Shown here piece by piece: positions 1-6,901 of a stretch of 21,184 nt of DNA (the first letter of the stretch is position 1; each line of letters starts with the position of its first letter). The stretch covers positions 1 through 21,184 of the forward strand of contig DAOVAN010000011.1 of assembly GCA_030671005.1 (NCBI GenBank), in the 5' to 3' direction. This stretch comes from Caldifarciminota bacterium. Lineage in GTDB: Bacteria > Hydrothermota > Tepidihabitantia > SM23-42. Position numbers and translations under genes: made by a program. The notes below the pieces were generated by a model. The model was not told where the DNA came from. It saw only the letters and a program-made list of their open reading frames with translations, and did not search any database.

Positions 1-539
1 TCTCCATATCTTATGGCGCGAAATGCATCGCCAATTGCGTGCGCACCTGACGCGCAGGCGGATACCGTGGTATAATTGGGACCCTTCAAACCCCAATGGA
101 TCGACACATAACCAGATGTCATATCGGTGATCATCATGGGAATTATGAAGGGTGACACGGTCGCCGGGCCCTGCTTCACGAATTTGGTGTGCCCTCTCTC
201 CCAGGTCAACAATCCACCAATGCCTGAACCGATTATCACGCCTATGCGGTCAGGATCGTATTTTCCAAAATCGATTTTGGCATCCTCAACCGCCTCAATG
301 GCCGAGCAGAGGCAGAATTGTACACAACGATCGAGTCTCCTTGCTGTCTTCGGGGGAATCTTCTCTTCGGGCTGAAAGTCCTTGACCTCCCCGGCAATTT
401 TCACAACATGATCATCTGTATCGAAGGCTCTTATTTTGTCGACTCCACTCTCACCCTTGAGCAGTCTCTCCCAGTACGTCTTGACGTCATTACCTATGGG
501 TGTTATTGCACCGAGTCCGGTGACTACTACCCTTCTCAT
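1..539 (-). CDS. fabF: 3-oxoacyl-ACP synthase II (FabF), C-terminus cut off by the window edge
   Basis: Condensing enzyme of fatty-acid elongation: joins malonyl-ACP to the growing acyl-ACP in the cytoplasm. The visible 179 codons begin MRRVVVTGLGAITPIG, the usual FabF start, and contain the nucleophile motif VSACASGAHA with the active-site Cys at about residue 162, where the family has it. The catalytic His residues lie beyond the left edge. The ATG overlaps the acpP stop as ATGA, and no clear Shine-Dalgarno lies in the end of acpP, so translation is probably coupled to acpP. Third gene of a fabG-acpP-fabF operon. The gene is interrupted only by the window boundary, not truncated biologically. 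Confidence 0.95.
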   Translation of the reverse strand, partial: MRRVVVTGLGAITPIGNDVKTYWERLLKGESGVDKIRAFDTDDHVVKIAGEVKDFQPEEKIPPKTARRLDRCVQFCLCSAIEAVEDAKIDFGKYDPDRIGVIIGSGIGGLLTWERGHTKFVKQGPATVSPFIIPMMITDMTSGYVSIHWGLKGPNYTTVSACASGAHAIGDAFRAIRYG

Positions 540-775
540 TTTTGCTTCAGTTTCTCCTCGATATAGGTTACTGCTTTACCAACATTATCCAATTTCTGAG
601 CTTCTTCTTCTGATATCTGGAGACTGAACTTTTCCTCTAAAGCCATTATCAGCTCGACTGTATCCAACGAATCCGCACCAAGATCCTCGATGAACTTGGC
701 ATCGATCGTTACTTTTTCCGGCGGAACATGCAACTGCTCGACAATTATGTTTCTTACATCATCAAAAAGGGCCAT
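536..775 (-). CDS. acpP: Acyl carrier protein
   Basis: Small acidic carrier that holds acyl intermediates on a phosphopantetheine arm. It is 79 residues, normal for the family, with the attachment motif GADSLDTVEL (Ser36). The start chosen is MALFDDV, because an AGGAGG sits about 6 bases upstream. An in-frame ATG 36 bases further upstream would add 12 residues before the conserved start and has no comparable site. The stop codon overlaps the fabF ATG (ATGA). A 60-base gap separates it from fabG upstream and I saw no separate promoter there, so the three genes are probably co-transcribed. Confidence 0.96.
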   Translation of the reverse strand: MALFDDVRNIIVEQLHVPPEKVTIDAKFIEDLGADSLDTVELIMALEEKFSLQISEEEAQKLDNVGKAVTYIEEKLKQK

Positions 776-835
776 GTCTTTCCTCCTTTCATGCTTCTGT
801 GTTGAAGACACGATTCCATTGACTCATGTGTCTTC

Positions 836-1570
836 TCATTGCATCACCATTCCTCCATCCACACAAATTGTCTGACCGGTCAGATACGCAGCACCGTCTG
901 AAGACAAAAACATAACAAGATTTGCAACATCCTCTGGCTCACCAAACCTGCCCAGCGGGATGAGTTTGAGATAACTCTCCTTTATCTCGTCGGGTATGAC
1001 CTCGGTCATCCTCGTCTTTATGAAACCGGGCGCGATGGCATTGACCATGATGTTACGGCGGGCGAGCTCCTTGGCACACGATTTCGTGAAAGCAATTATG
1101 CCAGCCTTACTCGCCGCGTAGTTTGCCTGTCCAAAGTTACCTATTATTCCAACCACCGATGCAATGTTGACGATTCTACCATGGCGCTGCTTGATCATAT
1201 GCTTAGCCACGGCTTTTGTCATTAAGAACGTCCCCGTAAGGTTGACTCGGAGAACACGCTCCCAGTCTTCTCTAGTCATACGAATCAATAATGTATCTTT
1301 AGTAATGCCAGCATTATTCACGAGAATATCGATTCGCCCAAATTCGTGGAAGATATTATCTACCACTGCATTCACCTCGGATTCATCCACGATGTCGAGT
1401 TTGTAGAACCGAGCCGTAGCACCGATCTCGGTGGCCAGTTTCTTGCCGTTTTCCGAGTCAACATCACAGATTGCTACTTGTATATCCTCCTGCACGAATC
1501 TCTTGGCAATTGCGGCTCCGATACCTGTGGCACCACCGGTTACGAGTGCTAATCTACTTTGTGTAGCCAT
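836..1570 (-). CDS. fabG: 3-oxoacyl-ACP reductase FabG (SDR family)
   Basis: NADPH-dependent reductase of beta-ketoacyl-ACP in fatty-acid synthesis. At 244 residues it is a classical short-chain dehydrogenase: nucleotide-binding TGGATGIG (11-18), NNAG (85-88), and catalytic Ser138, Tyr151 and Lys155 (NYAASKAG). The C-terminal CVDGGMVMQ is FabG-like. The start ATG lies only 6 bases after a -10 box, so the mRNA is predicted to begin at or next to the start codon, leaving no room for a Shine-Dalgarno. It is the first gene of the operon with acpP and fabF, and that context supports FabG over other SDR enzymes. Confidence 0.93.
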   Translation of the reverse strand: MATQSRLALVTGGATGIGAAIAKRFVQEDIQVAICDVDSENGKKLATEIGATARFYKLDIVDESEVNAVVDNIFHEFGRIDILVNNAGITKDTLLIRMTREDWERVLRVNLTGTFLMTKAVAKHMIKQRHGRIVNIASVVGIIGNFGQANYAASKAGIIAFTKSCAKELARRNIMVNAIAPGFIKTRMTEVIPDEIKESYLKLIPLGRFGEPEDVANLVMFLSSDGAAYLTGQTICVDGGMVMQ

Positions 1571-1576
1571 CTGAAA

Positions 1577-1604
1577 ATTCTATTCAATTTTACTTTGATG
1601 TCAA
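1577..1604 (-). promoter_or_regulatory. Promoter of fabG, predicted leaderless
   Basis: On the minus strand, TTGACA (1599-1604), 16 bases, then TAGAAT (1577-1582), then 6 bases to the fabG ATG (1568-1570). A start site about 7 bases past the -10 box would fall on the A of the ATG. The -35 box is a full match and the -10 box matches 5 of 6 consensus bases. Confidence 0.8.
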
Positions 1605-1890
1605 GTGGACTAATGTAGTCGCACGCCCGCTCTCGTAGAGTTCATTTTGCGTTTATGAAGCGAGGCTCTCCGTGAGCAGGCAAACAACCACAAAACCGCG
1701 ATACATGTAGCCGCCCAATCCATGAACCAAGCACCGCGTAGTTGCTCAATTCATTGGGCTACCAATAACAATGTGAAAAACACCTGATAAATCAGGTAAC
1801 TACAAGGCTTGAGGCATAAATGGCGCAACTACAAGTTTCCACCGTAAATTGAACAGTCGACAAATTCATCATCGGGAGCGTAATCATCGT
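1605..1890. other. Intergenic stretch between the fabG promoter and the icd terminator; no gene seen
   Basis: About 290 bases without a convincing coding frame, tRNA or known RNA. It holds a hairpin (1782-1797, ACCTGA-TTTA-TCAGGT on the minus strand) followed by a short T-run in the minus direction. A nine-base direct repeat AACTACAAG occurs at 1798-1806 and 1827-1835. The 8-mer GTAGTTGC near 1738 is the inverse of part of that repeat. It may be a backup terminator or decayed sequence; I cannot assign a function. Confidence 0.4.
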
Positions 1891-1918
1891 AAAAAAATGC
1901 CCCGCCGTCAGGCGGGGC
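1890..1918 (-). terminator. Intrinsic terminator of the aconitase/citrate synthase/IDH operon
   Basis: On the minus strand, GCCCCGCC, loop TGAC, GGCGGGGC (stem arms 1911-1918 and 1899-1906), then A and seven T (1891-1897). A perfect 8-bp GC-rich stem plus T-run, about 25 bases after the dehydrogenase stop. It is the only strong intrinsic terminator I found in the window. Confidence 0.95.
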
Positions 1919-1942
1919 ACTAGTGATGTTATCGAACTAACC

Positions 1943-3253
1943 CTACTGATATTTCTGCCAGTGTGTCTTCAGATTTGGATCGGACATCGTCGTCATTATG
2001 TATTCACAGAACTCACTGCCTGTTGCGCCAGTCGAGCGTCCAGTCATGACAAGCTTCTTTTCATACTGCCCGCATATGTCTAGCGCCATTTCCAACTTCT
2101 TGCCCAATTCCACATAACCGATATGAGTAAGAAGCATGGATCCTGCTCTGATGACACTACTCGGGTCTGCATACTGAGCGCGGCCCTCTTTAACCATGCG
2201 CGGCGCACTGCCATGGATCGCTTCGAACATAGCATACCGCTTGCCGATGTTCGCGCTACCAGCAGTACCCACACCGCCTTGAAACTCCGCGGCTTCATCA
2301 GTGAGAATATCACCGTAGAGATTGGGCAACACCATCACCTTGAACTGCCGACGTCGCTTCTCGTCTACGAGTTTTGCGGTCATGATGTCAATGAACCAAT
2401 CGTCAGAATTAATACCAGAGTATTCTTTCGCGATATCATAGAAAGTCTTCAAGAAAAGACCATCCGTGGTTTTCACGACATTCGCTTTGGTTATTGCGGT
2501 TACACGATCGATATTATTCTTCTTGGCATATTCGAAAGCCAGCCTGATTATACGCTCACTACCTGGTTTGGTGATAAGTCTGAAGTCGATCGCCATATCC
2601 GGCGTCACTTCAACACCAAACGGGCCAAGTGCATAAACATCTTCGGTATTTTCCCGGAAGAACATCCAATCAATGCCGAGAGCAGGCACACGTACCGGAC
2701 GCACATTGGCAAACAGATCCAGCTCCTTGCGCACCGCGACATTGGCACTCTCAATATTCGGCCAGGGGTCACCCTTTTTTGGTGTCGTCGTTGGTCCTTT
2801 CAGCGTCACGTGACATTTCTTTATCTCCGCCAAAACATCATCTGGAATCGGTTTCATGACCTCTGATCTTTTTTCGATGGTCATCCCTTCAATCACGCGA
2901 AATTCGATCTTGCCCTTCGCGACCTCATCTTTCAGCATATGCTCTAATACCCGCTGCGCCTCATTCGTGATATAGGGACCAATACCATCACCGCCAATCA
3001 TGCCGATGATCAATGGTCTGAGGGTTGCGTAGTCGATCCAGTCCTGTGCTTTCTTTATGCGCCTGACTCTTGCTAGCTGGGTCACGAGAATATCCCCAAA
3101 GTGATCTTGAGCATTGATAATGGAAACAGGTACCTTAGCTTTCTTGACGGGCTTCCTCTTGGTAGCTTTCTTCCTCTTCTTGGCTTTCACTACTCTCTTC
3201 GCCTTCTTAGCTTTCCGCACCTTTTTCACTCCCCTCTTTTTGGTCTTTTTCAT
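1943..3253 (-). CDS. icd: Isocitrate dehydrogenase (IDH/IPMDH family) with a lysine-rich N-terminal tail
   Basis: Oxidative decarboxylation of isocitrate to 2-oxoglutarate. It has 436 residues. The family core starts near residue 78 (LRPLIIGMIGGDGIGP). Substrate-binding ESANVAVRKELDLFANVRP (168-186) has the Ser/Asn pair seen in isocitrate rather than isopropylmalate enzymes. RENTEDVY (200-207), Lys256, and metal-binding Asp315 and Asp319 (NLYGDILTDE) are present. The coenzyme loop is HGSAPRM, neither the usual K-Y (NADP) nor D-I (NAD), so cofactor is uncertain. Residues 1-40 contain 20 Lys and 5 Arg and no acidic residue; an AGGAG just upstream of this ATG (3262-3266) supports the tail being translated. 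Last gene of the operon, directly before the terminator. Isopropylmalate or homoisocitrate activity is less likely given the citrate synthase neighbour. Confidence 0.85.
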   Translation of the reverse strand: MKKTKKRGVKKVRKAKKAKRVVKAKKRKKATKRKPVKKAKVPVSIINAQDHFGDILVTQLARVRRIKKAQDWIDYATLRPLIIGMIGGDGIGPYITNEAQRVLEHMLKDEVAKGKIEFRVIEGMTIEKRSEVMKPIPDDVLAEIKKCHVTLKGPTTTPKKGDPWPNIESANVAVRKELDLFANVRPVRVPALGIDWMFFRENTEDVYALGPFGVEVTPDMAIDFRLITKPGSERIIRLAFEYAKKNNIDRVTAITKANVVKTTDGLFLKTFYDIAKEYSGINSDDWFIDIMTAKLVDEKRRRQFKVMVLPNLYGDILTDEAAEFQGGVGTAGSANIGKRYAMFEAIHGSAPRMVKEGRAQYADPSSVIRAGSMLLTHIGYVELGKKLEMALDICGQYEKKLVMTGRSTGATGSEFCEYIMTTMSDPNLKTHWQKYQ

Positions 3254-3271
3254 CTTTTCTTCTCCTTTTGA

Positions 3272-3772
3272 CTAGTCTAATCTAAAGTCACCATGCTTCT
3301 CAATATGTGCTAGAAGTCCGCCATCATTCAAGATGTTCAGCATCGCCTTTGGCAGCGGACGGGCTTTGAGCTCGATGCCTTTGGTTTTGTCCCGAATAGT
3401 ACCGGTCGCAAGGTCAATCGTGATTTCATCACCCTGCTCGATTTTGTCGGTGTCACACTCGAGGAGCGGAAGGCCCACATTTATCGCATTGCGGTAGAAG
3501 ATACGCGCAAACGACTTGGCCAGTACAGCAGAAATTCCGGCAAGTTTTATTATCGTAGGAGCGTGTTCCCGAGAACTCCCCAGTCCGAAATTATTACCCG
3601 CCACCACAAAATCTCCTTTTGCCATCTTTGATGCAAAGTCCTGATCAGCGTCTTCGAGAACATGCTTGGCAAGTTCAGGCAGGTTCGAACGCAAATGGAA
3701 GTATCGCCCAGGGCATATCAGATCAGTCGAGATACTATCACCAAACTTCCAAGCCTTTCCTTTGAGAATCAT
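3272..3772 (-). CDS. LeuD-like small subunit of a split aconitase / isopropylmalate dehydratase
   Basis: Swivelling small subunit that completes the active site of the LeuC-like large subunit. It has 166 residues with GDSISTDLI (11-19) and GLGSSREHAP (63-72), the family's substrate-binding serine-arginine motif; the position before GSSREH is Leu where Cys is usual. The specificity loop after the first motif reads GRYFHLRSN (22-30), unlike the RYLRT or RYLN form of typical isopropylmalate dehydratases. Placed between citrate synthase and isocitrate dehydrogenase, it most likely serves citrate/isocitrate isomerisation (inference). AGGAGG at 3779-3784 supports the start. 24 bases from the citrate synthase stop and 18 bases from the IDH start. 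Confidence 0.85.
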   Translation of the reverse strand: MILKGKAWKFGDSISTDLICPGRYFHLRSNLPELAKHVLEDADQDFASKMAKGDFVVAGNNFGLGSSREHAPTIIKLAGISAVLAKSFARIFYRNAINVGLPLLECDTDKIEQGDEITIDLATGTIRDKTKGIELKARPLPKAMLNILNDGGLLAHIEKHGDFRLD

Positions 3773-3796
3773 GACTAACCTCCTGACTTCCCCGGT

Positions 3797-5077
3797 TTAA
3801 CCCTTTGCCACCGCCTGTTTCATCCATTCAGTGGTCACTGACTTTGGCCTTTCTATTGCTTCACCCAAAGCACGGCTCACAATGAGTTGTGCGCACATCC
3901 CCATTGCTCGAGATACACCGAATAGAACTGTGTAGTACTCAAACTCGGTCAAGCCAAAGTGGTATAGTAGACATCCCGATGCCGCATCCACATTAGGCCA
4001 GGGATCCTTTGCCTTACCATGTTCTTTCAGCACTCCAGGTATGACTTTGAAGACCTTATCGACGATCTGGAAGTAAGGGTCGTCAGCACAAACACGGGTG
4101 CCGAATTCGTGGAAGGCGGCATAACGGGGATCGGTCACTCGGAGCACGGCATGCCCATAACCCGGAATGACCTGACCAGAATTCAGAGTATCCCAGGCAA
4201 ACTGTTTCAACTGCTCGTCAGTCGGCACACCACCGAACTTCTCCTTAACCATCATTACCCAACGGAGACACTCCTGGTTCGCCAAACCATGCAGAGGTCC
4301 GGCCAAGCCATTCAATCCGGCCGACACGGCATAATAGGCATCAGACAGCGCCGACCCAACACAATGGCATGTGTGGGCACTGACGTTTCCACCTTCATGG
4401 TCAGAGTGTAGCACCATGTAAAGCCGCATGAGATTCTTGAATTCACCACTCGGATCTGAAATGCCCAGCATGTGACCAAAGTTCGCCGCCCAGTTCAGAT
4501 TCGGGTCCGACGCAATCCTCGGTCCTTTGTCAAACCTCAAACGATAAATACCCGCCGCAAGATTAGGCAGTTTGCCCATAAGGTTCATACAATCTTCCAG
4601 CGTATACTGCCAGTAGTCTTCTTTCTTGATTCCTTCGGTGTATTTCTTTCTGAATACCGATTCCTTTTCCATCGCCAGAATGCCAAGACTGAACATTACC
4701 ATGGGATGTGAATCCTTGGGCATTGCTTCTAATGTCTTCCACACATAGTCCGGAACTTCAGCGCGATCCGCAAAGTCCTTCTTCATTGCCTCTAAGGCTG
4801 CATCATCTGGCATCTCTCCAGTTATCAGCAGATAGAAGACAGCCTCGGGTAATTCATCTTTCAATTCACCGATCGGGCGACCACGAATTATGAGCCCCTT
4901 GTCAGGTGGTACAACCGAAGTATCACATACGAGCGCCTTTACGCCCCGCATGCCTCCATATGCTTGCCTGACCTTGACTTCGGATATGGTCACCTCAGCA
5001 TTCTTCTTCACAAAACCTTTGATTTCATCCCGCAATGCAGGAACTTTCTGAGCCAGCATCTCCTTTATATTGGCCAT
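3797..5077 (-). CDS. gltA: Citrate synthase, eukaryote-like type
   Basis: Condenses oxaloacetate with acetyl-CoA to citrate. At 426 residues it closely resembles mitochondrial citrate synthases: LHSDHEGGNVSAHT (223-236), NGLAGPLHGLANQE (256-269), GYGHAVLR (306-313) and WPNVDAASG (360-368). Catalytic His263, His309 and Asp364 are all present. This mitochondrial-like class is known in a minority of bacteria, such as Geobacter. AGGAGG at 5085-5090 fixes the start. It lies between the large and small aconitase subunit genes, so the operon order is large subunit, citrate synthase, small subunit, dehydrogenase. 2-Methylcitrate synthase is an alternative, but no propionate genes are nearby. Confidence 0.93.
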   Translation of the reverse strand: MANIKEMLAQKVPALRDEIKGFVKKNAEVTISEVKVRQAYGGMRGVKALVCDTSVVPPDKGLIIRGRPIGELKDELPEAVFYLLITGEMPDDAALEAMKKDFADRAEVPDYVWKTLEAMPKDSHPMVMFSLGILAMEKESVFRKKYTEGIKKEDYWQYTLEDCMNLMGKLPNLAAGIYRLRFDKGPRIASDPNLNWAANFGHMLGISDPSGEFKNLMRLYMVLHSDHEGGNVSAHTCHCVGSALSDAYYAVSAGLNGLAGPLHGLANQECLRWVMMVKEKFGGVPTDEQLKQFAWDTLNSGQVIPGYGHAVLRVTDPRYAAFHEFGTRVCADDPYFQIVDKVFKVIPGVLKEHGKAKDPWPNVDAASGCLLYHFGLTEFEYYTVLFGVSRAMGMCAQLIVSRALGEAIERPKSVTTEWMKQAVAKG

Positions 5078-5118
5078 TTTATATCCTCCTTACTTGTCAC
5101 TAAAATTGTCGACAAACA

Positions 5119-6423
5119 CTATTTCTTCTTGCCTCTTTTAATGGCTTTCCTTACCGTCTTGCGCTTTCGGGTGGTAAAGAGCCTTCTTGGATCACTAATT
5201 TCCCCTTTGATCGCTGAATAAGCCGCAGTTGCTGGGGAGGCTAAATATACAAAACCTTCAGGATTACCCATGCGGCCGCGGAAGTTACGGTTAGCAGTCG
5301 AGAGGCAGGCCTCACCATCACCAAGCACGCCTTGATGCACGCCAACACATGGGCCACATCCCGGGCCCATGATAATGCCACCAGCGCGCACAAAAACCTC
5401 TAACAATCCCGACTTCATGGCCGAGAGAAAAACCTCACGGGATGCTGGGACCACCACTAGTCTCGTATTGTGTGCACGCTGCTTGCCCTTAAGTATTAGT
5501 GCCGCGATCTTCAAATCCTCAATACGCCCATTGGTGCACGTTCCGAGGAATACCTGGCTCACCTTAATACCTTTCGCGTCCGTCACTGCCCTCGTGTTAT
5601 CCACGGTGTGTGGAAACGCAACCTGAGGTACCAGTTTACGCGCATCTATTTCGATGACGCGTTCGTACTTCGCGTCCTCGTCTGGCACAATAGGTTTCCA
5701 GTCTCTCACGCGTGCGCGCGCCTTCAAGTATTGTTTCGTTCTCTTGTCCGATGCAATCAAACCTGTTTTCGCACCAGCCTCGACTGCCATATTGGATAGG
5801 ACAAAACGCGCCTCCATCGACATTTTTTCTATTGCCGGACCTCCGAATTCCAATGCTTTGTAAGTAGCACCATCTGCACCTAGCATGCCAATCAGATACA
5901 GTATCAGATCTTTTGAATAGACACCCGGCGGAAAATCTCCCTTCACCTGGACTCTGAAGGTTTCAGGAACCTTGAACCAAGTCCTGCCCATCGCCATTCC
6001 GACCGCGACATCAGTGGACCCCATACCGGTCGCAAAGGCACCCAAGGCTCCTGAAGTACACGTATGCGAATCAGCACCTATTACCACATCTCCGGGTTTG
6101 GCATAGGATTCGACCAGCCGCTGGTGAATAATACCATCACCGACTTCGGAGAGTATCGCACCGGTCTTCTTGCTAAACTCGCGGAGTAACATGTGGTCGT
6201 TTGAGAGCTCTTTGCGAGGCGACGGAGCCGCATGGTCGATGAAGAGTATCGATTTAGAAGCCCGGGCTCTTTCCAGGCGCATCTTCTGAAGTTGACGTAC
6301 GCCCAACGGCCCGGTGCCGTCCTGGAAAGCAGCAACGTCAACCTGGGCGATCACTATGTCTCCGGCGTAGGCGTCCTGGCCACTTTTCCCGGATAAAATC
6401 TTCTCCGCTAAGGTCTTACCCAT
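5119..6423 (-). CDS. LeuC-like large subunit of a split aconitase, with a basic C-terminal tail
   Basis: Fe-S hydro-lyase large subunit of the LeuC/homoaconitase branch, 434 residues. Cluster ligands are Cys296 (GTCTNGR), Cys356 and Cys359 (GPGCGPCVG). GADSHTCTSGALG (116-128), GMGSTDVAVGMA and NRNFRGRMG (378-386) are also present. The family fold ends near residue 415; the last 16 residues contain 11 Lys/Arg. Operon context (citrate synthase and isocitrate dehydrogenase, no leuA) favours citrate to isocitrate isomerisation over leucine synthesis, though sequence alone does not prove it. GGAGG (6428-6432) sits 4 bases before the ATG. It is the first gene of the operon, about 70 bases downstream of the predicted transcription start. 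Confidence 0.85.
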   Translation of the reverse strand: MGKTLAEKILSGKSGQDAYAGDIVIAQVDVAAFQDGTGPLGVRQLQKMRLERARASKSILFIDHAAPSPRKELSNDHMLLREFSKKTGAILSEVGDGIIHQRLVESYAKPGDVVIGADSHTCTSGALGAFATGMGSTDVAVGMAMGRTWFKVPETFRVQVKGDFPPGVYSKDLILYLIGMLGADGATYKALEFGGPAIEKMSMEARFVLSNMAVEAGAKTGLIASDKRTKQYLKARARVRDWKPIVPDEDAKYERVIEIDARKLVPQVAFPHTVDNTRAVTDAKGIKVSQVFLGTCTNGRIEDLKIAALILKGKQRAHNTRLVVVPASREVFLSAMKSGLLEVFVRAGGIIMGPGCGPCVGVHQGVLGDGEACLSTANRNFRGRMGNPEGFVYLASPATAAYSAIKGEISDPRRLFTTRKRKTVRKAIKRGKKK

Positions 6424-6498
6424 CTTGCCTCCAGTCTATGGTTAAACGTGGGATATTAATCAAATATTACCCGTTAGCCGATAAAGCATAGCTGTTTA

Positions 6499-6526
6499 AT
6501 TATAGCGAATTCTGTCATGAAGTCAA
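6499..6526 (-). promoter_or_regulatory. Promoter of the citrate-to-2-oxoglutarate operon
   Basis: On the minus strand, TTGACT (6521-6526), 16 bases, TATAAT (6499-6504). The predicted start near 6492 leaves a leader of about 70 bases ending in GGAGG before the LeuC-like ATG. A weak bulged hairpin (6450-6472, GGG..ATATT/AATAT..CCC) lies in the leader. Unlike the leaderless promoters in this window, this one has a normal leader. Confidence 0.85.
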
Positions 6527-6613
6527 GATTTCCGCACCGAATGGGACCACCCCGAAGCACAAGAATGCTACCCAAATACAAAGAGACTTGCTAAAAGTAT
6601 GTTGCTCTTCTTG

Positions 6614-6901
6614 TCAGTGACCATAACGCGTCTTAAAGGTCTCCAATTCCCCAGTTGGTTCTTCCCACTCCATTTCCACGTTGTCAACTGATGCTACCGG
6701 GGGTCCTTTATGACACCAGTTAATGAGCTCAGCTATTTTATCATGTGGTCCTTCAGCGACAACCTCGACGCGACCATCGGTCAAGTTTCGTACCCAACCG
6801 GTCAAGGCTAATGACCGTGCTACGCTCTCTGTGTTCGCTCTGAAGAAGACCCCCTGAACAATACCGGATATGTGCAAACGCACACGCACCGGTTTATTCA
6901 T
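6614..6901 (-). CDS. acyP: Acylphosphatase
   Basis: Small hydrolase of carboxyl-phosphate bonds. It has 95 residues, the normal size, with the signature VRLHISGIVQGVFFR (catalytic Arg in the GVFFR loop) and GWVRNLTDGRVEVVAEG (catalytic Asn in VRNL). The ATG overlaps the rlmN stop (ATGA), so it is translationally coupled to rlmN. The pairing with rlmN has no obvious biochemical meaning. No terminator is evident in the 190 bases between it and the next operon start. Confidence 0.93.
   Translation of the reverse strand: MNKPVRVRLHISGIVQGVFFRANTESVARSLALTGWVRNLTDGRVEVVAEGPHDKIAELINWCHKGPPVASVDNVEMEWEEPTGELETFKTRYGH

Noticed and set aside
776..811. Upstream ATG extending acpP by 12 residues
   Set aside because: AGGAGG sits just before the internal ATG at 775, and all ACPs begin near the MALFDDV position.
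1782..1797. Hairpin as a main terminator for the minus-strand operon
   Set aside because: A much stronger GC-rich terminator precedes it at 1890-1918; this stem is short and AT-rich with a poor T-run.
2123..2866. Long open frame on the plus strand opposite the isocitrate dehydrogenase gene
   Set aside because: No recognisable protein, no ribosome site, and it lies wholly antisense to a gene with clear motifs; it is a codon-usage shadow.
1943..6423. Leucine biosynthesis operon (leuCD plus leuB)
   Set aside because: A citrate synthase gene lies between the two subunit genes, and the dehydrogenase has the ESAN motif of isocitrate enzymes; leuA is absent.
6424..6498. Riboswitch or attenuator in the leader of the citrate operon
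   Set aside because: The leader is only about 70 bases with one weak bulged hairpin and no terminator or leader peptide.
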